Positions 1 to 9,546 of a stretch of 24,439 bases of DNA are shown piece after piece (the stretch's first letter is position 1; every line of letters begins with the position of its first letter). Position numbers and translations under genes: made by a program. Under the pieces are notes generated by a model. That model did no database searches and was not told where the DNA came from. It saw only the letters and a list, made by a program, of their open reading frames with translations. This DNA is from Basidiobolus heterosporus B8920 (lineage: Eukaryota; Basidiobolomycota; Basidiobolomycetes; Basidiobolales; Basidiobolaceae), in the NCBI GenBank assembly GCA_000697455.1, contig JNET01030830.1:1-24439 (forward strand), given 5' to 3'.

Positions 1-638
1 AGGCTTACGAGGATTAATCTGTTTCAGCAACCACGTGACAGGTATCATCATCACGTATGGTCAGCAATGAGAGTACAATACGAGTACAATAAGAATACAT
101 TCATTTCTGACTGAACTCAGCCAACCATAGATCCTTGACATCTCCGCATTCATTCATTGGCCTAGTCATCAAGGCGTATATGGTTTTAATTTAGAAATGG
201 GATAATGCATGTAGAGATGGGGCAAATCAAAGTTAGGGTTAGGGTTGGATCGATAAGTGTTAATGATTTATCTGTTTTAGGCCTCATATAGTTCTTGGTG
301 CTAGGGTGAGGCTACACAATAGCTAACACGATAACTTAATATAACTTCGATGACTTGAGAACCGTTGTTTTTAATATCCACCTTCCTTTTCAGTACGATA
401 CTAATTCATTCTATTTATTACTACCACCTATCTACCAATTACTTACCAATCTATCTGGCATCCCTCATTTTCCCTTATTTTCCCTCATTTGATCCACCTT
501 TTTTTGCTGCTTCTAGTCAAACCCCTTCTCGCGTGTACTTTTATATACCTTCGTTCTGGCTCTTGTTCCAGTGTTCTTGTGTTTCTTTGACCGAGTTTAC
601 CTTCACTTCTTCCTTCCAAGTACCGACTTTTACTAAAC
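1..638 (+). promoter_or_regulatory. Upstream region of the LARGE-like gene
   Basis: No gene is supported here. The stretch contains a CACGTG E-box at 32-37, a short TTAGGG array at 233-246, pyrimidine-rich CTACC/TTTCCCTCATTT-like sequence from about 415 to 495, and a TATA-like TTATATA at about 541-547, roughly 95 nt before the ATG at 639. An open frame at 365-673 runs through this sequence but is Pro/Phe/Tyr/Ser-rich, overlaps the real start in another frame, and matches nothing I know. Confidence 0.5.
233..246 (+). repeat. Interstitial telomere-type TTAGGG repeat (telobox-like)
   Basis: Two full TTAGGG units plus a trailing TT sit about 390 bp upstream of the LARGE-like start codon. TTAGGG is the common fungal telomere unit. 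Short internal copies in promoters are known binding sites for Myb/TRF-type factors such as Tbf1 in yeasts. Binding here is inference. Confidence 0.7.
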
Positions 639-2175
639 ATGAGGGTCGACCTGTCCTACTCACGTATTTTTAAAGTTCTCTTTCTGGCTTACCTAGGAGT
701 TTCCATCTTCTACATATTCCACTTTTTCTATAGTTCCCCCAACAAAGCCCACACAAAGACTCCAGTGAACTCCAAACAAACGCCAGTAAACTCTAAGCAA
801 ACCCCCGTGAAAACTGAGCGCCCTGTAACTTCAAGCCAGAACAGCTTATGGGTGAATGACAAACGTAGGTTTTTCACTGACTTTTCTTAAGCCACAAACA
901 TAGGTCAACTCACTCTTCGTCCCTAGACCCAAATATACCTTTTCCCGAAGATTATGTCTATTCCAAGCTATTCTCTGAAGCTATGCAACCCACCAACCTG
1001 AAGCCCTACTATTACAGAATGGAGCCGGCTCCCCCTCCAGAAGATATTACTGTGGCCACTTTGATCACTTCCGACCGGTTTCATGTTTTCAAGAAGTTGG
1101 TCGATAACTATAAGGGTATGTAGGGCAAGTACACGCGCGTTGGCTCAGTGTAATAACTCATTCGATATAGGACCTATTTCGGTAGCACTGCATATTTCTG
1201 ACGACCAAGAGAAAGTGAAGATATTGAATCAGTTAGCGGAGATGTACGAGTCTAATCCACTCATGAAACAATACGTAGATGTTCACCTGATCATTGACAA
1301 CTTTGAAAGACAATTCAATTATTGGAGAAATGTGGCTCGTTTCTTCACACGTACCGATTATTTCTTACTGTTAGACATCGACTTTTATCTATGCACCGAT
1401 TTCCGCGAGAGTCTTAGGAAATATCCGGATTTAATGGATAAATTAAGAAAGGGAAATGCTGCAGTCGTCCTACCAGCATTCGAATATGATGACCTAAATG
1501 AAGGACGTAACGCTGAGGTCTTCCCACGGGTGAAGTCTAAGCTGATAGATTTGGTGGAGGCAGAGAAGATATCTATGTTCCATAAAGGATGGACGCGAGG
1601 ACATGGCTCCTCAAATTACACCCATTGGTACGGCACTAGCACTCCCTATACTGTAACTGAGTACAACTTTAGCTATGAGCCCTATGTTATTGTAAAGAAA
1701 GATGGAGTTCCTTGGTAAAGTCAATCCTTGCAGTATGTAAATGTTCAAGAGAATTAACCGAATCTCTTTCTAGGTGTAATGAGCGGTTTATCGGATATGG
1801 AGGAAACAAAGCTGCATGTCTGTATGAGATCTACCTTTCAGGAGTAGATTATTGGGTTCTACCGGAGGATTTCATCATCCATCAAAACCATGATTACCTA
1901 GAGAACACTCGAAAGATAGAGGTAAGCGGTGAACATTCATCATGGAGACACTTTATTATTATTATTCTATCCCTAACGCAATTATTTAGCGGAAGTTCAA
2001 TAAGAAAGTTTACCAGAATTTCCGAGAAGAGGCATGTTTCCGTTACTTCCGAAACTTCTTATCCCGTGGTGAATGGGATACTCCCAAAGCGGATAATCTC
2101 AAGCGGGAGTGTGGCGAGAATGTACCCCGCTTCTTGCAAGATTCCAGTGCTTTCAAATCGGAGACAGTTCATTGA
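639..2175 (+). CDS. LARGE-like glycosyltransferase, GT49 family (5 exons)
   Basis: A type II Golgi glycosyltransferase, 430 aa after splicing. Exons are 639-864, 927-1115, 1171-1714, 1774-1921 and 1990-2175; introns are 62, 55, 59 and 68 nt. The first has a GTAGGT donor and the second a GTATGT donor, and the fourth has a CCTAACG branch site. A hydrophobic anchor spans residues about 10-31. It is followed by a stem with the 7-residue unit TPVNSKQ twice plus TPV. The catalytic domain starts near residue 120 (DITVATLITSDRF), with GPISVALHISDD, a DID metal-binding DXD-type motif at 207-209, and the GT49 C-terminal signature YEPYVIVKKDGVPW..RFIGYGGNK..LPEDFIIHQNHD. In animals LARGE adds xylose and glucuronate to dystroglycan through two domains; only the GT49 half is present here. 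Fungi have no dystroglycan, so donor and acceptor are unknown. Confidence 0.9.
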
Positions 2176-2202
2176 GTTTTTTGATTAGATGTAACATTCA
2201 CC

Positions 2203-2261
2203 TTGCCACCTATCACCTACCACCTACCACCCACCACCTACTACTCATCACTTACCACTTA
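2203..2261. repeat. CACCTAC-type simple repeat in the convergent 3' interval
   Basis: Imperfect short repeats of the form CACCTA(C/T)CAC lie between the converging 3' ends of the LARGE-like gene (stop 2175) and the NAD kinase gene (stop 2460). The array is purine-poor on this strand. Nothing else was seen in 2176-2459. Confidence 0.6.
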
Positions 2262-2459
2262 TTCTTTGTATTCATAAATCCTCACGCTCAGAAAATTCAT
2301 GGTTCCTATACTTTCCCTGGCTCACTCGATTGTCTAAACCAGTAAACATTCATATTCATATTCTTCTACTTGGCCAAGTTTCTTCATATTTTATTCATGG
2401 TAATCGCATATGATGATTACATTCAAATAGATTAATTACATCACCAAAGCAAATGAGAT

Positions 2460-4195
2460 TTATTCAATATCCCAAGAATCGGAATGGAATGGTTTCTGAC
2501 GTTGTCTTTCGTTCCAATTCAATACTTTGCGTAATCCATTAAACCAATCTATGGACTGGTCGTCTTTGCAAATCGATGGCAATGGATAGTTGGAGGCGGT
2601 GATTGTGATTGAATCTCCACGGTTCAGCTCTACTCGGTGGTGTCCATCAAACGATGCCTGGTTTTGTAAGGGTTAGTGAATGTTGAAGCGAACCAGATCA
2701 AGTCAAAATTACCCATGCTGTGCTTCGTGCTTGCGGTGGTACGCATATCCTAAGTTCCTTGTAACCAGGAATGACCATGGGACGGCAGGTTAGGGTATGT
2801 GGACATATCTGAGTAACCAATATCGCACACATTTCCGGGTGAATAAGCGAGCCTCCAGCGGAGAGCGAATATGCAGTGGATCCGGTGGCAGTGGCAATGA
2901 CCAATCCGTCAGCTAGAATGGTTGTCAAGTGTATGTTATCAACAAACAATTCTAACATAACCATGTTTGGATTCGCCCCACGGTCTACTACCAATTCGTT
3001 CAACACATGGTGCACACCACATTTAGTAAGCGAGCATGAGTCCTCACTCGCAGGGTCGTCAAGGCAGAGGTTGCACATGTTGGGTGTGATACTAGAATCC
3101 GAGAGGTTTTCTATATCCGAGATGCAATTCGCGATTCGTTTGTAAACTGTGCATTTGATTCTCATTCGAAGGTTTGCGTGAATGGATTTACTATCAATGA
3201 TATGGCTAAGGGCCTCTTGAAATTGTCCAAAGTTGTAGACTGTTAAAAATCCCAGAGATCCCAAATGGAACGAAAGGATCGGTGGCACCTTTCTTTGGAA
3301 CAGCAGGGAGGTGTAGAGTACAGTTCCATCACCGCCCAACGTGACGGCCAAATCAACACACTCAGGGAAACACTGCTGTGACCAAAATTTTAATCTGTTC
3401 GCAATGGCTGGGGTCTCAGAGACAATGGCCTCATGCTTGAACGCGGGATTATTTTTAAATGTATCCCCAACGTAAACCGTAAGATGTTCATATTTTTCTA
3501 GAAGCCAGGTAGCCACCAGCTTTGTGTGTTTTACCAATTCTGGTGTAGGTTTAGTAACTATGACGATTTTAGTAACAATCTCCAGTTCGACCAAATAGGA
3601 CTTGAGTTCGCTGATGGAGTTGGTTACTTTGGAGTATCTATTTATCAAACTAGAAACACAGGTCCGATTTTTGGCACAATTTTCAGGTGTGGAGTTCTAC
3701 CAAAAGAAGTCCTTCAGTGATTAGTACAAGAAATGACAGGACGAGAGGTTTGATCTAAGTTAATACTTCATCCGAAATCCGAGATTTGACATGAATTCTT
3801 CTGTGTCCTTGCTCCACTATCTCTTTCAAATATTTCCAAGCATCGCTATTTTCTGCAAAAATCCATTCCATTTAACTAAACAGGCAGAAACATTTAAGAG
3901 TGAGGAAAGTTACCAGTGATGGATATCCAATCTCCTTCAACATCTTTCCACAATAACCTATAATCACGCAACTGAAAGTCGGTATATTCCTTTTGAAACT
4001 GTTCCACTAGAAGTGCGAAACTCAGCTTTTCTTCTATTTCAAGCAAAAATGGTGTGAATTGAAGCAAAGAGTAGATGCTTGAATAAGCACGGAAATTTCT
4101 GGAGAGATTGCTTTGGAAGAGATACCTTTGACGAAAACAAAGTTAGTCTCCCCCCGATGTGTGAGCTTAATACGCAACTGATCCATTTCGTTCAT
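2460..4195 (-). CDS. PB1 domain-NAD kinase fusion (5 exons)
   Basis: Predicted to phosphorylate NAD to NADP; 485 aa. Exons, 5' to 3' on the minus strand: 4195-4126, 4033-3914, 3852-3767, 3696-2713, 2657-2460; introns 92, 61, 70 and 55 nt. Residues about 5-90 are a PB1 domain: a basic first strand (LRIKLTHRGE) and an acidic OPCA loop (WKDVEGDWISI, then D). The kinase follows: GGDGT at about 213-217, FHLGSLGFLT, LNELVVDRG, the nucleotide site ATGSTAYSLSAGGS at about 362-375, and a C-terminal strand segment ending in DWFNGLRKVLNW. The kinase exon has no ATG before the catalytic core and is preceded directly by a TAG that fits an acceptor, so an upstream exon is needed. The 70-nt intron 3697-3766 is phase 0 and contains TACTAAT. 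The first intron (4034-4125) is the least certain: it lacks a clear branch site but is required to avoid a stop. No mitochondrial presequence is seen; cytosolic is likely. Confidence 0.85.
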
Positions 4196-4507
4196 ATTTT
4201 ACGAGTGGTTGTATTAGCAAGCTTCAAAGAAATTAAACGGATACTTAGGTGTGTGTATGTATATATATTTATAATATCTCGAAAAAGAGACAAAGTGGCT
4301 TTATACTATTCCAGCCCCCAATTGTTATTATCAGCAGATTAAAGATCATGATCATCTCATTACCGATCAAAAGTGATCATTGTAAATCGTGACGGTTAAT
4401 TTTACTAATTGACGATGCATTCTAGCCTACAACTTAGCCTATAACTGGCCCAACTCAAGTCACTAAACATTTATCAAATAAGTTGGTGTGCAGTTAGTTC
4501 AGTGGCT
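4196..4507. promoter_or_regulatory. Region upstream of the PB1-NAD kinase gene
   Basis: No gene is supported. The sequence is AT-rich with TATATATTTATAAT at about 4259-4272 and several TGATCA/ATGATCAT elements between about 4345 and 4385. These could be factor sites, but I recognise none. Confidence 0.35.
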
Positions 4508-4663
4508 ATGGACTCGCAACTATCCGAACACTCGAGGACCGAGACACATACACAGATGTTGCCAGAGATTTGGCGGAAGGAAACGAAAGAGGAGGAATCT
4601 AAAGAGGGTCTGCAGTACATATACGACCAGATAAACAAAGTAGCCGTTAGTGACCAAGAGTGA
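4508..4663 (+). CDS. Possible small protein, 51 aa
   Basis: ATG at 4508 and TGA at 4661. The product is hydrophilic and charged (QMLPEIWRKETKEEESKEG, then LQYIYDQINKVAV), with a possible C-terminal amphipathic helix. I do not recognise it. It ends only 65 nt before the stop of the convergent cullin-4 gene, so it would overlap that gene's 3' UTR. No convincing intron extends it. It may be a chance ORF or the antisense of the cullin 3' UTR. Confidence 0.25.
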   Translation: MDSQLSEHSRTETHTQMLPEIWRKETKEEESKEGLQYIYDQINKVAVSDQE

Positions 4664-4728
4664 GAATGAAAGCTGGGGAAATGGTGTCTCAAAATATTTA
4701 TATTTCTACTTTGGCTGTCCATTTCGAG

Positions 4729-7700
4729 TTAAGCCAAGTAGTTATATACACTCGTGTCGGTCTTGTCCCGCTCCAGGTACTCTCGATCAATCAGAGACTC
4801 TATTCGTTTTTTGAGGTCAGAAGCCTACATCGAAACCAGTTAGCATACAATGAATCGATAAGCCGAGTGACTGACTGATCACACCTTAACAGGGAACCGT
4901 AGTTGTTCAAAGAGCTCATTCATGAGAAGCGTGTGGCTTAATTGCTTCCGTGTTTTCATGATTCTAACGATCGCTGCATCGACTTGGTATTGGCGATCCT
5001 GGAACACTCTCTCCGTAGTATTGGTATTCTCTTCAACCTAATCATGAGGGAGGGGAAGATATCTTAATCGGTGAACCTCCTCACTGTCTTCTAAAGCAAC
5101 AAGTTACCGTCTCTTTCATCTGAATAGCATTGACTTTGATCCTGAAAAGTGGAGCTGTAAAGTCCTTATTGAAAGAAAATTGGTCTGTTTCAGCAATTTC
5201 CCGGCCTTTAGGGTACTTGGTCAATACTCGGACTTTTCCGCAAGCCAAGGATTGTAACGTGCGTTCGAGTTCCTTTAGCTCTGGATAGATAGGAGTGTTA
5301 GGAAACCAATAGTTCATGGCCGCTCCACCTGCATAGCTTAGGACATACCTATATTAGTCGCTTCAGAGATTTCCTTGAAGCTCAGCCGAGTATCAATGTC
5401 AATGCTGTTAAACAGTAGCAGAACCATAGCTTGATACAAGGATACTGCCAGCTCTTTTTTCCCCTAATCATTGAGTGAAGTAAATGAGCATAAAGCCAAT
5501 GATAAATACTCAAGTAAACTCTCGACTCACTCTCGGGAAGTGCGCCTTCAAAACACAATGCCCTAAAGAATGTTGCCACATTAAGCGACGTCCATGATGT
5601 TTACTGAGGTAGAAAGCCTTGAACACCTCTTGATATTCGGTCATCTATGATATTAACATGTTGAGGCGCAGATCTTAAGAAAAAATGGATCAATGATTCA
5701 GTCCGTACCTGCTCTGGTAGAGTGATCTCTGCTGGTGGGTAAGTAGGCCAGTACCCTTGAGTAAGGACTGATACGTTGAGTTCTATGTCCTTGCATAGCT
5801 CAGTGTATTTCTGGGTTTGGCGGAAAGAAACCATAATATCCCTAGAAACATCCATGTCTTTAAACATTCCCTCGAGTTTACTGGTAAAACTAGCTCCACA
5901 TTCGGTTTTAAGCTTTGAAAGCATTGATTTTTCAGCGTCAAACGAAGCGCTTTTATTGAGCAGTAGGCGTTTGGCCAGATCCCGTTTGTAGAACGCTTCG
6001 AAAACATCCTTGCCTTGGATAAATCTAAACAAGATTAGCACGTTGTCCAAGATGCTCTCAAGCTCTTCATCCGTGGCAGTCTTGTTTCCGGTACGGAGCT
6101 TCGAGTCGACAAACTTGGCAATCATTTCAGCAGGTTTGTTTTGTCGAACATTGATAAACGACTCGAAACTTTCCTTCAGAGTATTGAAGAAATTCTCGTT
6201 TTTCTGGAAGCTTGTAGCAAGAATACTATCCAACTTCAGCTTAAAGTTAAGCAAGTCTTGTACCATGGTGTTGTCTCGACTAGTGTCTGTAACAATTTCA
6301 AGCCCAGCTTTCTTGACGTAGACACCAAAGAAAGTTTTCAGTTGATTCAAGTGACCGACTCTAGCAAGTAATGAATACAGTCGAGCGAGGTCTTCTTTTT
6401 GGTCATTGTTCACCAGACCATCAAAGCCCTTTTCAAGAATTAATGAGACAGGTTTTGCGATCAACTCTCTTTCGACCAGTTCGGTAAGAGGCTTCCTTGT
6501 TTCCTTATCTAGATAATGAATTGTGCGGTCTTTCTCTTCTTGCAACTTCTGCTCGACATAAAGAAGATAACTCGATACTTCCAAATCATGAACTCGAGTA
6601 TCGCTCTCTTTGCGATAGAAAAGCTCGGTGGATTCCAAGAACGCACTTTCGAAGCCGTTGAAATATATCCCTAGGTCTATGAACATCCGTAGTAGCGATT
6701 TGAGGATGGCTCGGTTAACGGATTCTCCGGACCTTTCTTTCTCTATTAAACAAAGTAGTCCGTCAAGCGTTTTTTTACGAATTTCTTTGGACTCCATGAC
6801 ATGGTCGCGAAATAGATCTAATCCCATGTCCCTATCAATGTATGATCACGTCAGTATCTAATTGCTCAGTACCACAAGACTCGGATGCCTACCAGAGTGA
6901 GGAAAGGCCAGATGTCTGTAGCACATAAGTGCGGTCAAGGTACAGAAAAATACTCCTAATCATGATCTTTAGACGGCGTGTTAGTATTGTTGACAATGAG
7001 GTGACGTGAGGCCTTGATTACCATTTGGCGGCAGTAATTTTTCCAGCAATTGTCAATGGCAGCCAAGAAAAACTCATTCGTAGTAACATTGCTAAAAGTT
7101 GTTCAGAAACAGCTTGAGAATTACCTCTTCAATGAGTCAATAAATAATGCGAATATAGTACTTTTTCAAGCTTTCTAGTTCCTCGATTATGTGTGATTCA
7201 CACTCAGCCTTGAGTTTTCGGTAGAGTGAATTCGCCATTTTGTGATGACATAGATTTTCACATGCCTACAAAAGAGTTCATGGTTAGAGAAGATAAAGAT
7301 GCTGAAAGGAACATAATGTGTTACGGACTTTGTATAGCTCTTCTAAACTATCAGGAACTGGCCGACTTTCGTGTATCGCCTTGACAGCGCCCTTGAGCTT
7401 TTGCCAAGTTTCTGCTTCGTAATTTTCAGGAAGCTTGGGTTTGACTAAGCGAATAAAGAGTGTAAGGGCAAATAGAGTTTATATTACCCAATGCAAACTA
7501 TTCTCAAATACATTTGGTAAACTGACCTTTGAAGCTTTTGATCACCAATTTCTTCACCGGGGCTTTACCTAGACCAATTCGAGAGGTATTTGAGGAGTTA
7601 AAAGAGCCATTTTGATTCGTAATTTTCCCCGACGTTTGCTCCTTTTTGGCTGAGAATATACTGTCTTTGCCAGAGCTGAAACCACTAGACGCTGGGAAAC

Positions 7701-8046
7701 CTAAACCTCCACTTTGAGCAGAGCTATTGGACGAGTAAGAATTTTGGCTATTTGAGTGAAAAGGCAAGTTTATATTTTCTTCACGAGCTTTTCCACTGGA
7801 ACTTTGCCCATTGCTATTTGTAGTAAACATTTCTGATATAGTACGTTGTCTTTTTGGTAAAGGATTAGATTCAGTTTCAAAAGCAGCTTCCAAAGGTCGA
7901 GTAAGACTCGAAATGTTGTTTGAACCTATTGTATTCCTGTTATTATTAGTTCTGTTGGTTCTGCCAACGTTGGACCTTGAAGAGTGGGTCGACCTGGAGG
8001 GCCTGTTACTTTTATCGGATGGCATGTAAAAAGAGGGGGTATTCAT
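4729..8046 (-). CDS. CUL4: Cullin-4, scaffold of CRL4 ubiquitin ligases (11 exons)
   Basis: Scaffold that binds DDB1 through its N-terminal repeats and RBX1 through its C-terminal domain; 885 aa. Minus-strand exons: 8046-7527, 7444-7329, 7265-7162, 7091-7022, 6966-6893, 6831-5709, 5644-5531, 5463-5349, 5280-5108, 5037-4885, 4824-4729; introns 55-82 nt. Residues 1-165 are a Ser/Asn-rich disordered leader with a basic NLS-like PLPKRQR. Then come [49 protein letters not shown], the cullin-homology stretch [20 protein letters not shown], and [20 protein letters not shown]. The C-terminal winged helix has [20 protein letters not shown] and [13 protein letters not shown], with the NEDD8 acceptor at Lys831, and ends [17 protein letters not shown]. 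The pattern is CUL4 rather than CUL1 or CUL3. The start is the first in-frame ATG; a second at 8025 is possible. Confidence 0.95.
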
Positions 8047-8538
8047 CCAAAAGACGGAAAAATGCCTCAAATTGGTTTTGATGTCCTCATCACTAGCGAT
8101 GGTACTAAGTCTGATTTTTTTTCTGAATAAATGTCTATCTAATTGTAGGATGACGAAGACTTCCTGATGTTATTATATTATGTGATTCTTATGACTGCTT
8201 AGCTGCGTCCCAAAGGATTAATCGATTACCGTTTGATCGATTGCTTGATTGGATTAACCGATAGGTAGAGAGCATGTATAGTTAGGGTTAAACTAGTATT
8301 TCTGAGTATTAAGAGCTTCCAGAGAATGAAAAGAACAAATCGACCATGTGATGGTTCAAGGTGCACATGGCGTATACCCATCATCAAGGGTTAGGGCCGG
8401 AATGGCCAGGTTTGCTATGGCTTGTAGAACACTGTGAGACTTGAAGATCGCTTCGAACAAGATTCGGACCTAGTCATCCGCTCAATCTATCTCAAGAATC
8501 TTGTTTCAATCTTGTAACCATTCCAAGCGAATCAATCT
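8047..8538. promoter_or_regulatory. Divergent region between CUL4 and the PH-like gene
   Basis: No gene is supported. The interval carries telomere-like motifs GTTAGGGTTA at 8281-8290 and GGGTTAGGG at about 8388-8396, and a cluster of ATCGATTA/GATCGATT elements at about 8220-8265. Both flanking genes are transcribed away from it. Confidence 0.45.
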
Positions 8539-9144
8539 ATGAAGACCGTGTGGTTTATGAACTTTATAAAAGAGCGAGTACATCTCGATAACTTTAGTAA
8601 TTTTCGTCGGTCTTCTATTTCTCTAATGAGCTGTCTTGCCGTAGTACCACCTGCCATTCCTGACTTTGGCTCTGGCAGGAAATATCACCGGTTGTCCTCA
8701 GCGTCTATTAATTACGCTCTTGAAATCCAAAGAGACGTGGAAAAGAATCCAACCGAGATCTCGCATAACTCGCCGTACTTACTGATGGAGAACAGCACCT
8801 CGGACCTTTTCGACCCAATTCATAGCACTCTATATGAAGCACAAGCGTTTACCTTGTTTGAAGATCATATTTTGATTCGCCACCATCACTTCCCATCCAT
8901 AAGAAACCAACGAATTCCCTATCGAGGCATTCTCCATGTATCTACAGATGAGGGGCTTAGTGTTAACTGGGCAAGAGGTCTTACTCTGAATAGTATTCGA
9001 CGTTCACTCGTCCTAGTGTTAACCATTAGTGGCAATCCTAGGAAGCATATGAGAGTTGGATTTTCGTTGACGGATTCCACTGCCTATTCATTACTGAAGC
9101 GGTTGGTTCATGAAGCAAACAACACTCCTTTAACCATAGAATAA
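8539..9144 (+). CDS. Uncharacterised protein with PH-like C-terminal domain, 201 aa
   Basis: An intronless ORF from ATG 8539 to TAA 9144. Residues about 1-90 are polar with no recognisable motif. From about 98 to 197 the pattern suggests a small beta barrel capped by a helix: AFTLFEDHILIRHHHFP, IPYRGILHV, RSLVLVLTISG, MRVGFSLTD, then the helix STAYSLLKRLVHEANN. This resembles bacterial-type PH (bPH) domains in strand pattern and in the final D-x-x-A-x-x-L-L helix, but I cannot name a family. There is no signal peptide or membrane segment. It lies 402 nt upstream of, and co-directional with, the helicase gene. Clean coding length and composition argue for a real gene; function is unknown. Confidence 0.7.
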   Translation: MKTVWFMNFIKERVHLDNFSNFRRSSISLMSCLAVVPPAIPDFGSGRKYHRLSSASINYALEIQRDVEKNPTEISHNSPYLLMENSTSDLFDPIHSTLYEAQAFTLFEDHILIRHHHFPSIRNQRIPYRGILHVSTDEGLSVNWARGLTLNSIRRSLVLVLTISGNPRKHMRVGFSLTDSTAYSLLKRLVHEANNTPLTIE

Positions 9145-9546
9145 TCTTTGTTCTCTACCATAAGCTCGAATACCCTTCACATTCTAATGTAAATAATTGT
9201 CCCTCATTATGTAATACAAAACACCCGAAATTCTGATTTTGGTTACTCTTTGTGTAGCCTCCAGACAATCTTTAGAACTCCACACTCGACACCTGAGTTT
9301 ATACTGAAATTTCTGTGAAAAGATGCTCAGGACTATGGTACTTCATCATATCAGCCATGATCCTGTTTCTGAGATTTGAAAATTTTCTCCCATTTCAATA
9401 TCAGACAATTGATTCTAAGTCACGTGACTCATGCTGGTTTTTCGCAGTAGTTGATTGCACAAGGAATAAGATGGTATTGCGCATAACCTAGCGAGCTAGT
9501 ACCTGTATATTGATCTACACTAGGTAGATTTTAGGAAGCGAAAAAC
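9145..9546 (+). promoter_or_regulatory. Intergenic region and promoter of the DEAH helicase gene
   Basis: No gene is supported. It contains the 3' end of the PH-like gene. At 9419-9431 a GTCACGTGAC palindrome overlaps TGACTCA, so a bHLH E-box and a Gcn4/AP-1-type site share bases about 120 nt before the ATG. The recognition sequences are established; use here is inference. Confidence 0.5.

Noticed and set aside
365-673. 102-codon + strand frame upstream of the LARGE-like gene
   Set aside because: It lies in pyrimidine-rich promoter sequence, overlaps the true start in another frame, and has low-complexity composition without motifs.
2698-3648. NAD kinase starting at 3648
   Set aside because: The codon at 3648-3646 is TTG, not ATG, and the frame stays open further upstream to a splice acceptor at 3697. 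A eukaryotic gene needs an upstream exon, which the PB1 exons supply.
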